DNA of 64,000 nt from an uncultured Prevotellaceae bacterium (GTDB lineage Bacteria > Bacteroidota > Bacteroidia > Bacteroidales > Bacteroidaceae): assembly GCA_947307015.1 (NCBI GenBank), contig CAMZHV010000007.1:1-64000 (forward strand), written 5' to 3'. Position 1 is the first letter of the stretch. Each line of letters starts with the position of its first letter. The notes beneath the pieces are model-generated. The model was not told the origin of the DNA. It searched no databases and saw nothing but the letters and a program-made list of their open reading frames with translations. Made by a program: the position numbers and the translations under genes. Positions 37,201 through 44,547 of this stretch are shown piece after piece.

Positions 37201-38872
37201 ATCCTGTGAGCATCGCAGCTCTTGTTTCATTGCAAGGGTATTCTTTGTCTTCAACATAATTCCAACGATATGGATATTTGTCCTCTCCTTTTCCCTTTTT
37301 GATATTGAAGAAAGAGCTAAGTATGGTGTCCTGTTTAATAGCACTCCTGTCATTTAGCCAATCAAAAAGCTTGACATAGTCATCCTCAGATTTAAGCAGT
37401 TCTGCGGTTACATCAACATCTGTTTGCAACTTCCTGGCAGGTGCATTCCTACTGAATAAATCCATTTGTCCATCATAGACGCTTCTCTCTCGTTGGTATA
37501 TACGTAAGTTTTGAACGAATTGCCACAATCTGAACTCTTGGAATATGGGATTAGATTTTGCTATACACTTAATTGGATAACTATTCCCTTCTTTGTCAAG
37601 ATGATATTCGTATGGGCAGTCGTCAATAAGTGACTTTTTGCTTTTCAGTGGGCGCTGATAGAAAAGAATGTCGTATACAAATAAATTGACAAAATCGAGT
37701 TTGGCAATATTCTCGCGATGTGCTTCATTATTAGGATATAGGGCTTCAATACATAAAGAATATAATTTTGCATCCCTAAGTTCTGGTATAAGATTTTGTT
37801 GAACTTGTAGGATTTTGATAAGTTCTTCTATATAGAATTTTCGTTCTACTGTTCGGACAAGTTTCCCGATAATTTTTTGATCTGGCTTCTGTAGCAGGGC
37901 GTCATAGATGTAGCTGCCGATTGTTTTCTTGGTGTTCTCAATGTCTTTCTCTGTGCGCAACTTTATCTTAGAATACATCTTAGCCTTTCTTGCAGCATCC
38001 ATCCTTTCAATCTCGTCTGTAGTAGGTAAGAAGGATAGTTCGTTTTTTGTGCTTCCATCTTTCAGAATCGTGGCTTTTAAGACAAAGTCTTTGTTTTCCC
38101 CCTGCCAGTTAGAAACGTCATTATAGAAAGATGCGCGATACGTCATTCCGTTGTCGAGAACCATCTCATACCAATACTTCTCATATTTCTTGTCTTTTTC
38201 TTTTCTTTCAACAGATAATACCTTAGCACTGATTATTTCGATAGATTCATTGCTCTTCTCTTCTTCCTCTTCTCCACGTAACTGGTAATAACCGCGTTTT
38301 TGATTGAATTGTAACAATATCCAAGCGAGTTCTTCTTTAGTAATCCTTTCCGATAATGCCTTCCTACGAAGATAATAGATAGTCCAGTCATAAGGGACCT
38401 TCTTTCCTTCGGCTACTAATTGAGGCTGATGTAATGAAAAGTCCGCTAACATTTCATTGAACGAATTTTGGAAAATGAATTCTACTTTACCTTCTTTATT
38501 CTTGCGCCATGCAAGTTTAGGTTCACTTTCGTCAATGAACTTCCCTTTTTCGTCTATCTGCATTGAAAAGTGATCTGGTAAGAATCCCATTATCTTTAAT
38601 ACTTTGAGCATTCTCTCACGACGCAAAAGGTTACGTTCCCTCAAGCGGCGCGCCATCCTTAGACGGGTTCTTTCCGCAGTTTGCGAAATGGAATTACCTC
38701 TCTCGAAATCTCCCAAGATGTCTGCTGACATAGGAATAATTCTACTACCCGTAGAACTAATGCTTACGGGCTTCAAGAAGGTCGTTTCGTCCTCGCGAAT
38801 TACTTGGGTGGCGTTTACCACAGCCCAACCGATGCTATTGGTGCCTAAATCCAGTCCTAAAATGCGTTTCAT
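34220..38872 (-). CDS. cas9: Type II-C CRISPR-associated endonuclease Cas9
   Basis: 1550 residues, at the large end for II-C. RuvC-I is GLDLGTNSIGWAVV with Asp8; the arginine-rich bridge helix RTRLRMARRLRERNLLRRER is near residues 66-86; RuvC-II IDEIHVELGREM is at ~754; the HNH region YEIEHIIPQSRYFDDSFSNK is at ~880; RuvC-III HRHHAMDAIVIA is at ~1084. All catalytic residues look intact. Guided by crRNA-tracrRNA it cuts both strands of target DNA. First gene of cas9-DUF1016-cas1-cas2. A -7 box lies at 38898-38905 and the tracrRNA is divergent upstream. PAM cannot be read from sequence. Confidence 0.97.
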   Translation of the reverse strand: MKRILGLDLGTNSIGWAVVNATQVIREDETTFLKPVSISSTGSRIIPMSADILGDFERGNSISQTAERTRLRMARRLRERNLLRRERMLKVLKIMGFLPDHFSMQIDEKGKFIDESEPKLAWRKNKEGKVEFIFQNSFNEMLADFSLHQPQLVAEGKKVPYDWTIYYLRRKALSERITKEELAWILLQFNQKRGYYQLRGEEEEEKSNESIEIISAKVLSVERKEKDKKYEKYWYEMVLDNGMTYRASFYNDVSNWQGENKDFVLKATILKDGSTKNELSFLPTTDEIERMDAARKAKMYSKIKLRTEKDIENTKKTIGSYIYDALLQKPDQKIIGKLVRTVERKFYIEELIKILQVQQNLIPELRDAKLYSLCIEALYPNNEAHRENIAKLDFVNLFVYDILFYQRPLKSKKSLIDDCPYEYHLDKEGNSYPIKCIAKSNPIFQEFRLWQFVQNLRIYQRERSVYDGQMDLFSRNAPARKLQTDVDVTAELLKSEDDYVKLFDWLNDRSAIKQDTILSSFFNIKKGKGEDKYPYRWNYVEDKEYPCNETRAAMLTGLRKCNIAPSFLTHEKEMALWHILYSVEDKIEIYKALKSFAEKNSLGEDFANVFNKMKPYKKEYGSYSQKAIVKLLPLMRMGKYWSFEAIDAKTSERIEKIITGEYDESIKNRVREKAINLTDTYHFKGLPAWLACYIVYDRHSEAKEIEKWEKPEDIDRYLKTFKQHSLRNPIVEQVITETLRTVRDIWRQEGCIDEIHVELGREMKNPADKRRQMTERIQQNENTNLRIKALLTEFLNPELGIENVRPYSTSQQDILRIYEENAMENLTKEDEEFDFVTKISKMAQPSKADIVRYKCWLEQKYRSPYTGRMIPLTKLFTPAYEIEHIIPQSRYFDDSFSNKVICEAEVNKMKDRLLGYEFIKNCAGQIVQISQGESVEILSVEEYEDFVRKHYAGNRTKMKKLLMDDIPDGFIERQLNDSRYISKVVKGLLSNIVREKQDNGEYEQEAVSKNLISCNGSITDRLKKDWGMNDVWNQIILPRFKRLNAITGRDCFTTLNREGHEIPAMPIELQKGFNKKRIDHRHHAMDAIVIACATRDHVNLLNNEAAHSKHNVNRYQLQRKLRRFKKITINGQEREIAQEFLKPWPTFTTDVLNTLQAIIVSFKQNLRIINKAGNSYLHYDKEGKKKPFKQTKGDSWTIRKSMHKDTVFGEVNLRKTKNVQLKEAITNPNAIVNKDFKTKVKELLSQGHDAKYIKKYLEENKDVWSDVNPSKIEVYYFSQDERKQNGEPKEHYFATRKSLDTSFDEKKIKESITDTGIQKILLAHLTLKDNNPEQAFSPDGIDEMNRNIVALNNGKFHQPILKVRVYEKAEKFPIGHIGSKDKKFVEADDGTNLYYAVYETADKKRYFATIPLSLSIECKQDSHKNWMKTLDVRLRDKSPIEILQKYQKMEIPADAHLLFILSPNDLIYVPSNERSVNGTDSIDLERIYKTVSFNKKQCFCIKHNVAASIVNKVEYTTSNKMERAITGEMIKEVCIPIKVDRLGNIIKIGY

Positions 38873-38897
38873 AAGGTAAATCGTTTAGTTTTGTGTG

Positions 38898-38905
38898 CAA
38901 AAATA
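38898..38905 (-). promoter_or_regulatory. -7 box for cas9 operon
   Basis: TATTTTTG on the minus strand, 25 bp upstream of the cas9 ATG; fits TAnnTTTG. No clear -33 partner at 19-21 bp. Confidence 0.55.
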
Positions 38906-38945
38906 AACAAAAAGTATGGAATACGCATAAAAAACGGCCAGATAA

Positions 38946-38976
38946 TTTGTGAGTTCACAGATAATCGCTACCTTTG
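38946..38976 (+). promoter_or_regulatory. Promoter of tracrRNA
   Basis: TTTG (38946-38949), 19-bp spacer, TACCTTTG (38969-38976). Start of transcription would fall at about 38982, exactly where the anti-repeat begins. Confidence 0.75.
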
Positions 38977-38981
38977 CCCTC

Positions 38982-39064
38982 GAATTTCAGCAATTCACAA
39001 TAAGGATTATTCCGTTGTGAAGACATTCAGGTCGCCCTCGTCCTTAACGGGGGCTTTTCCTTTT
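38982..39064 (+). ncRNA. tracrRNA of the type II-C system
   Basis: The anti-repeat 38982-39000 (GAATTTCAGCAATTCACAA) is complementary to the first ~20 nt of the CRISPR repeat except for one unpaired base. After it come a short hairpin region and a terminator: GCCCTCG (39034-39040), 7-nt loop, CGGGGGC (39048-39054), then TTTTCCTTTT. Promoter matches are just upstream. TTCACAA (38994-39000) can alternatively pair with TTGTGAA (39015-39021) within the same RNA, competing with repeat pairing. Divergent from cas9, about 110 bp from its start. Length about 80 nt. Confidence 0.88.
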
Positions 39065-39233
39065 CAATAGAAAGACACAAATACCGAGGTGAGGAGCAAG
39101 GAGTGTGAGGTAAATGGAATAATGATGAAAGGGAGGTACTGCGGACATATCGAATGAATACAGAATGAATACAAAACGAGGTATAGTGTTCTGATCATTC
39201 AGTCATAGGCTGACTATTTCGGGTCGTACACTT

Positions 39234-39263
39234 TAGACTGTTTGACACGTGTCGAACAGTCTA
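39234..39263. repeat. 30-bp palindrome
   Basis: TAGACTGTT...AACAGTCTA around a central GACACGTGTC; a single position breaks perfect symmetry. Possible protein-binding or cruciform site. Confidence 0.8.
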
Positions 39264-39416
39264 TACGTCTATATGTGTCGGCAGTTACGAATGAACATGA
39301 TGAGCAGTACGGATGTACATTGTTGAAAGGGTAGCGGAGCGTTGTGAATGACAGCGGGCACGCTGTGCAATGACATTATGCGCGCCTATACGCGCGCGCA
39401 CGAAAAGGGCTTAAAA

Positions 39417-39717
39417 TGTCGTCACATCGTCACCGATTGACTTATCTGTCTGTTATACAGCGGCGTGCGCCGTGACGAGAGGTGTGACAGAGCGTGACGA
39501 TGTGACGAAATCGAGTCTTTTCCTGATATCGTTGGCAGCGTTCCTGATTTTGTTGACATTTTCCTGAAAGTATTCTTGGACAAGCCAAGCGACCAGAGGT
39601 CGAGCGGACACTCACTCAGACGTTTTCGTCACGTTGTCACGCCTCGTCACGCCATTTGTCACGATCTAATCCATTGTTATACAAACAACTATATAATTTT
39701 GTGACGATGTGACGACA
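39417..39717. repeat. Inverted repeat TGTCGTCACATCGTCAC with GC-rich flanks
   Basis: The 17-bp sequence at 39417-39433 recurs exactly reversed at 39701-39717. Similarity continues outward through GGGCTT/AGCCCA into CGCGCG-rich tracts, giving ~50-bp imperfect inverted arms around ~270 bp. Inside are further CGTCAC-rich segments that are themselves inverted (39468-39510 versus 39622-39665). Confidence 0.8.
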
Positions 39718-39850
39718 AAAATGGGCTTCTCGCGCGCGTGCGCGAGAGTGTGCTTTGACATCATTAGCCTACGAATGCGGGTAACTGTTAAAAAGGCTAA
39801 AGGAATGTAAGAAATCGCGTGATTGTAAAGTGTACTTGAGAAAAAAACCG

Positions 39851-39858
39851 TACTTTTG
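39851..39858 (+). promoter_or_regulatory. -7 box for esterase gene
   Basis: TACTTTTG, 87 bp upstream of the ATG at 39946. Confidence 0.55.
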
Positions 39859-39945
39859 CGAAGTATACTTCAAAATAACGACGTGGATAAGCAAATCATA
39901 AAGACCATCATTGGTGCCAACATCTAATTAACTCAAACACTCATC

Positions 39946-40797
39946 ATGAAACAGTTCTTTCTTCTCGCGGCAGCCTTCGTGGCGAGCCTTGCTGCCCAAG
40001 CGGGCAAAGTGGTCACCGACAGCATCCAGAGTCAGGTGCTCGGAGCTACGGTCAAGTACAATGTGTATGTGCCTAACGGCTTCAACAACAGCAATAAAAC
40101 ATACCCTGTGGTATACCTGCTGCATGGCTTCACCGACGACTATACGGCTTGGCGCGACAAGGGTCAGATGCAGACCGTGGCCGACGAATTGATCGAGAGC
40201 GGCGAGATCTGCGAGATGATCATCGTGATGCCTAACGCTGGCGGTCCCAACACGATGGAGACGTGGAACGGCTATTTCAATATGCCGGGTTGGGCTTACG
40301 AGGACTTCTTCTTCCAAGAGTTCATGCCGGCGGTTGAGAAGAAGTACCGCGCCGTCAGCGACAAGGGTCATCGCGCCGTCATGGGTCTCTCGATGGGCGG
40401 CGGCGGTAGCACGGTTTATGCCCAGCGCCATCCCGATATGTTCTCGTCGTGCTACTGCATGAGCGGCTGGCTCGAGAGCGACGGCGGACACCAGCGCGTG
40501 CAGGGTGTGGATGACAAGGTGTACCTGGTCACCAAGGCCGTGAAGGATCATTCGGCTCTGGCTTTCGTGGAGAATGCCGACGAGGCCACCGTGGAGCGCC
40601 TGCGCACCGTGAAGTGGTTCTTCGACTGCGGCGACGACGATTTCCTCTTCGACCTCTCTGTGAAGCTGCACCAGCTGATGCGCAACAAGCGGATCAAGGA
40701 CGAGCTGCGTGTGCGCAACGGCCAGCACAACTGGGAGTACTGGCACACGGCTATCCGCATGGCGCTCCCCTTCGCCTCACGCAATTTCAGCAAATGA
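39946..40797 (+). CDS. Secreted esterase of the EstD/CE1-like alpha/beta-hydrolase family
   Basis: 283 residues with signal peptide MKQFFLLAAAFVASLAAQAG. The nucleophile elbow GLSMGG (~residue 149) and HGF oxyanion motif (VVYLLHGFTDD) identify an esterase-D fold; the catalytic His is in NGQHNWEYWH near the C-terminus. Likely removes acyl or feruloyl groups from polysaccharides in the periplasm (inference). Convergent with the GH31 gene, 8 bp apart, which suggests shared glycan metabolism but not shared transcription. Confidence 0.87.
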   Translation: MKQFFLLAAAFVASLAAQAGKVVTDSIQSQVLGATVKYNVYVPNGFNNSNKTYPVVYLLHGFTDDYTAWRDKGQMQTVADELIESGEICEMIIVMPNAGGPNTMETWNGYFNMPGWAYEDFFFQEFMPAVEKKYRAVSDKGHRAVMGLSMGGGGSTVYAQRHPDMFSSCYCMSGWLESDGGHQRVQGVDDKVYLVTKAVKDHSALAFVENADEATVERLRTVKWFFDCGDDDFLFDLSVKLHQLMRNKRIKDELRVRNGQHNWEYWHTAIRMALPFASRNFSK

Positions 40798-40805
40798 GTA
40801 GGTGA

Positions 40806-43205
40806 TTACAATTTCACACTCACCCGTCCGCCCGTGTAGCGGACGGTTTTTGTTTGTCCGTCGGGCGTGTGGACGCGGAATTGGCGTGAGGTGATCATGC
40901 CCGGATAGCTGCCGCTGCGACGCTCGATGGTGAGGGTGCGGCTCTTGTCCTTCCACGTCATGGGAATCTCGGTGTACGCGCCTTGCTCGTAGTTGTAGTT
41001 GTCGCCCTCGTCCTCGTAGAGGGTGAAGCTGCCGTCGGCGCCAGGATAAACGATGATTTCGAGGTCGTCCCACGGCTTCTCGGCTGCGTACTGCACGTCG
41101 GGGCCGATGGGTAAGATGCTACCAGCACGGACATAGAGCGGGCTGTGGTTGAGGGGGACGGTGGTGGTGACTTTCTGTCCACCTTTCAGGCGTTGACCCG
41201 TCCAGAAGTCATACCATTCGGCACCTGCGGGCAGGTAAGCCTCGTAGTCGTGCGTCTGCGACCAGTTGATGGTAGGATAGGCGCGGCCTTGGCGGTTGTC
41301 GTTCTCCTGACGGTTCCATCCCGAGAGGGCGTCGGTGCGCACAATCTTCTCCTCGGTGTACATGGGCTTGGTCACGGGCACAGCCAACAGCTCGCGTCCG
41401 AACATATATTCCGAATTCATGTCCCACACGTTCTTGTCGGCGGGGAAGTCCATGACGAGGGCGCGCATGAAGCTGTCGTCATTTTTCGACACCTGCCATG
41501 ACGTGCTATATATATAAGGTATAAGACGATAGCGGAGGCGCACGGCATCCACGAGGGCTTCATAGACGGGCTCGCCGGGCTTGCCGTAATAGTAGAGTTC
41601 GCGGTAGACTTCGGTGCCGTGGCTGCGCATCATCGGGCAGAGGGCGCCGAACTGCATCCAGCGGACGTACAGCTCCTGATACTGCGGATTGCGCGTGCCG
41701 GAGTTCGGGCCAAGGGTGTTGTACGAACCTGCGAAGAAGCCACCAATGTCGGCATTCACTTGCGGGTTGCCCGTGAGCGTATAGTTCAGGCAGAGGGGGA
41801 TTTGCTTGCGTAGGTTCTCCCAGCTGGAACCGATGTCGCCGCTCCAGGTGTTGGCGCCTGTGCGCTGTTGACCAGCGAAATAGCTGCGGGTGAGGACGAA
41901 CACGCGCTTGTCCTTGTCCACGGCGCGCTGATTGTCATAGACACCCTCGACTGTGGCCAGCGGGAAGGCATTGCGCACGGAGCGGTAGGAGCCGCGCTGG
42001 TTGTCGGCAGTCGTGATCACCTCGTCGAGGTCGCTCTCTTTGTACGAATGGTGGTCGGGATCCGTAGAGTCCATCCACCAGGCATCGATGCCCATCTTGT
42101 GCAGCCGCGAGAGGTTTTCCCAATAGATGTTGCGGGCTTCGGTGGAGTAGGGAGCATAGACGCGGACACCGCTGGGATAGTCCATACGCGGCGGCCACAT
42201 GGGCAGTCCGCTCTGCGGCCACGTCTCGAAGGCCATGAGGTAACCCTTGTCGTCCATCTGCTTGTAGCCCTTGGTGTAAGGTCCGAAGCTGGCCCAGATG
42301 CTGATGCTCATGTGTGCGTGGTATTTCTGATGTACGTCGTCAATCATGCGCTGTGCGCCCTGGAAGTTCTCGTTGAGGAACTCCATGGCGTTCCAGTTGT
42401 AGTTGCTGCCCCAGTACTGCCAGTCCTGAATGATGCCGTCGAGGGGCACGCCGAGGCTGCGGTATTTCTCCACGACCTCCAACAGTTCTTCCTGCGACTT
42501 GTAGCGTTCGCGGCTCTGGTGGAAACCGTAGGTCCACAGGGGAATCATCGGTGCCTTGCCCGTCAGGTGGCGCAGCTCGCTGATCACGCCGTCGGCCGAA
42601 CCGCCGTACATGAAATAGTAGTCTACGCCCTCGCCGACCTGCGACTCCAACGTCAAACCGTCGCGCGAGTCGAGTTCCGTGGGCGAGTAGTTGTCCCAAT
42701 AGATGCCGTAGCCCTTCAGGCTCTGGAAGACGTTGGCAAAGTCCTCGAGATTCGACTGCATCATCTGACGCTTCTCGCCGCGCTGGCTCATTTTGCCGTT
42801 CTGAAGCATTCCGACGCCGTAGAGCGGTTCGTCCTTGTCCAGCGCCCACGACTGCTTGACGCGGAAGCTGCCCTGGTCGGGACCTTCCGTGATGGGTGTC
42901 AGGGCCATAGCCCCTTCAGCCACCAGTGTGCGACCTTTAGCGTCGGCGAATGTTACCTGCTGAGTGCGGGTGTTCACGGTCACGGTCAGCATCGAGGTGG
43001 AGTAAGTGGTGATGTCACCCTTGGTCTTGGTCGTCACCTTGACCGCTTCGGGCTTGGCTGTCACCACGAAGTTGTATTTACGCGAAGGCGTCTGCCCTTC
43101 AGGGGCTTTCTGCACGCGAACGGTGCGGGGAGTGAAAAACGTGATTTGCTGAGCCGCCACAGTCAGCGTCAGCAACGACAGAAGAGAGAGGAAAAAGCGT
43201 TTCAT
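40806..43205 (-). CDS. Secreted glycoside hydrolase family 31 enzyme
   Basis: About 799 residues. Signal peptide MKRFFLSLLSLLTLTVAA, N-terminal beta domain, (beta/alpha)8 barrel with DGIIQDWQYWG and the nucleophile region DAWWMDSTDPDHH (~residue 395), then C-terminal beta domains including a DUF5110-like part (DGSFTLYEDEGDNYNYEQ). GH31 covers alpha-glucosidases and alpha-xylosidases; specificity is open. ATG 43205 is preferred over 43253 because a -7 box lies at 43234-43241. The terminator of the convergent esterase gene lies inside its 3' coding end. Confidence 0.92.
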   Translation of the reverse strand: MKRFFLSLLSLLTLTVAAQQITFFTPRTVRVQKAPEGQTPSRKYNFVVTAKPEAVKVTTKTKGDITTYSTSMLTVTVNTRTQQVTFADAKGRTLVAEGAMALTPITEGPDQGSFRVKQSWALDKDEPLYGVGMLQNGKMSQRGEKRQMMQSNLEDFANVFQSLKGYGIYWDNYSPTELDSRDGLTLESQVGEGVDYYFMYGGSADGVISELRHLTGKAPMIPLWTYGFHQSRERYKSQEELLEVVEKYRSLGVPLDGIIQDWQYWGSNYNWNAMEFLNENFQGAQRMIDDVHQKYHAHMSISIWASFGPYTKGYKQMDDKGYLMAFETWPQSGLPMWPPRMDYPSGVRVYAPYSTEARNIYWENLSRLHKMGIDAWWMDSTDPDHHSYKESDLDEVITTADNQRGSYRSVRNAFPLATVEGVYDNQRAVDKDKRVFVLTRSYFAGQQRTGANTWSGDIGSSWENLRKQIPLCLNYTLTGNPQVNADIGGFFAGSYNTLGPNSGTRNPQYQELYVRWMQFGALCPMMRSHGTEVYRELYYYGKPGEPVYEALVDAVRLRYRLIPYIYSTSWQVSKNDDSFMRALVMDFPADKNVWDMNSEYMFGRELLAVPVTKPMYTEEKIVRTDALSGWNRQENDNRQGRAYPTINWSQTHDYEAYLPAGAEWYDFWTGQRLKGGQKVTTTVPLNHSPLYVRAGSILPIGPDVQYAAEKPWDDLEIIVYPGADGSFTLYEDEGDNYNYEQGAYTEIPMTWKDKSRTLTIERRSGSYPGMITSRQFRVHTPDGQTKTVRYTGGRVSVKL
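40824..40852 (+). terminator. Terminator of esterase gene inside GH31 coding end
   Basis: CCGTCCGC / GCGGACGG (8 bp, perfect) with a 7-nt loop, then TTTTTG on the plus strand. It lies 26 bp after the esterase stop but within the last codons of the GH31 gene. Confidence 0.75.
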
Positions 43206-43233
43206 AAATGGTGTTATTTGTGTTTTTGCGCTG

Positions 43234-43241
43234 CAAAGATA
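43234..43241 (-). promoter_or_regulatory. -7 box for GH31 gene
   Basis: TATCTTTG on the minus strand, 28 bp upstream of the chosen ATG. Confidence 0.65.
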
Positions 43242-43315
43242 AACAAAAATCAATTAAAAACCTCTATTTTCCTTAAAATGTTAAGCTAAAGTGCCTTTTT
43301 TTGCATGATTATGGC

Positions 43316-43323
43316 TATCTTTG
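43316..43323 (+). promoter_or_regulatory. -7 box for ilvC
   Basis: TATCTTTG, 64 bp upstream of the ATG; gives ilvC its own transcript of about 55-nt leader. Confidence 0.65.
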
Positions 43324-43363
43324 CAGCCAAATTGCAATAAACATTCAACTTTAACATTAAACT

Positions 43364-43379
43364 ACGGCCAAATGGCCGT
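43364..43379 (+). promoter_or_regulatory. Hairpin in ilvC leader
   Basis: ACGGCCAAATGGCCGT, a 6-bp GC-rich stem with an AAAT loop, ends 8 nt before the ilvC ATG. It could limit ribosome access or be bound by a regulator. Confidence 0.5.
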
Positions 43380-43387
43380 GCAATCAC

Positions 43388-44431
43388 ATGGCAAAAATGA
43401 ATTTTGGCGGCGTCATCGAAGAAGTCATGACCCGCGAGGAGTTCCCCTTAGAGAAGGCACGTGAAGTGCTGAAGAACGAAACCATCGCCGTCCTCGGCTA
43501 CGGCGTACAAGGCCCCGGACAGGCCTGCAACCTGCGCGACAACGGCTTCAACGTCATCGTTGGCCAGCGTCAGGGCAAGACCTACGACAAGGCTGTTGCC
43601 GACGGCTGGGTGCCTGGCGAGACCCTCTTCTCCCTCGAGGAGGCTGCTGAGCGCGGAACCATCGTTTGCCTCCTGCTTTCTGACGCTGCTCAGATGCAGC
43701 TCTGGCCTACCATCAAGCCGCACCTCACCCCGGGCAAGACGCTCTACTTCTCCCACGGCTTCGCCATCACTTGGAACGACCGCACGGGTGTGGTTCCTCC
43801 CAAGGATATCGACGTCATCATGGTGGCTCCTAAGGGCAGCGGCACCAGCCTCCGCACGATGTTCCTCGAAGGTCGCGGCCTCAATTCGAGCTATGCTATC
43901 TATCAGGATGCCAGCGGCAAAGCATTGGAGAAAGTGCTCGCTTTCGGTATCGGTATCGGCTCTGGCTACCTCTTCGAGACCACCTTCCAGCGCGAGGCTA
44001 CCTCTGACCTCACTGGCGAGCGCGGCTCACTCATGGGCGCTATTCAGGGTCTGCTCTTAGCTCAGTACGAAGTGCTTCGCGAGAACGGCCATTCACCCTC
44101 TGAGGCCTTCAACGAGACCGTTGAGGAGCTGACACAGAGCCTTGGCCCGCTCTTCGCTGCTAAGGGTATGGACTGGATGTACGCCAACTGCTCCACCACC
44201 GCACAGCGCGGCGCCCTCGACTGGATGGGCCCGTTCCACGATGCTATCAAGCCTGTCGTGGAGAAGCTCTACGCCAGCGTGAAGTGTGGCCACGAAGCGC
44301 AGATCAGCATCGACAGCAACAGCAAGCCCGACTACCGCGAAGGCCTTGAGAAAGAACTCGCTGCCCTCCGCGAAAGCGAGATGTGGCGCACCGCTGCCGT
44401 CGTCCGCCAGCTGCGTCCCGAGAACAACTAA
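43388..44431 (+). CDS. ilvC: Ketol-acid reductoisomerase
   Basis: 347 residues. NAD(P)-binding Rossmann region AVLGYGVQGPGQACNLRDNG (~residues 34-53), then the knotted C-terminal domain with the acidic metal ligands. Converts acetolactate to dihydroxyisovalerate for valine and leucine. It has its own promoter and a strong terminator, so it is monocistronic here, away from ilvN and the thioesterase at 25-26.7 kb. Confidence 0.96.
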   Translation: MAKMNFGGVIEEVMTREEFPLEKAREVLKNETIAVLGYGVQGPGQACNLRDNGFNVIVGQRQGKTYDKAVADGWVPGETLFSLEEAAERGTIVCLLLSDAAQMQLWPTIKPHLTPGKTLYFSHGFAITWNDRTGVVPPKDIDVIMVAPKGSGTSLRTMFLEGRGLNSSYAIYQDASGKALEKVLAFGIGIGSGYLFETTFQREATSDLTGERGSLMGAIQGLLLAQYEVLRENGHSPSEAFNETVEELTQSLGPLFAAKGMDWMYANCSTTAQRGALDWMGPFHDAIKPVVEKLYASVKCGHEAQISIDSNSKPDYREGLEKELAALRESEMWRTAAVVRQLRPENN

Positions 44432-44453
44432 GAACAGAATTCACCAACAACAA

Positions 44454-44500
44454 AATCCGCCGAGCGCACCTTTGTATGTCGCTCGGCGGATTCTTTTTTT
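44454..44500 (+). terminator. Rho-independent terminator of ilvC
   Basis: AATCCGCCGAGCG / CGCTCGGCGGATT (13 bp, perfect), 13-nt loop, then CTTTTTTT. Confidence 0.93.
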
Positions 44501-44547
44501 GAACTTGAACGCTCAGCTTGGATTAGGAAAGATGAGCGAAGTGCTGT

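Larger units (their letters stand above)
39065..39850. other. 880-bp non-coding block rich in inverted and direct repeats
   Basis: No credible gene is seen from the tracrRNA to the esterase at 39946. Contents: tandem GAATGAATACA (39152-39173); a 30-bp near-perfect palindrome (39234-39263); GC-alternating tracts near 39380-39402 and 39730-39750; about ten CGTCAC/GTGACG sites at 39420-39718; and three ~20-bp repeats starting TTCCTGAT near 39519-39567. It could be the remnant of a mobile element or a replication/transfer region. Confidence 0.6.

Noticed and set aside
31714..38872. Type II-A or II-B CRISPR
   Set aside because: No csn2 or cas4 gene is present; the gene set is cas9, cas1, cas2 plus DUF1016, consistent with II-C.
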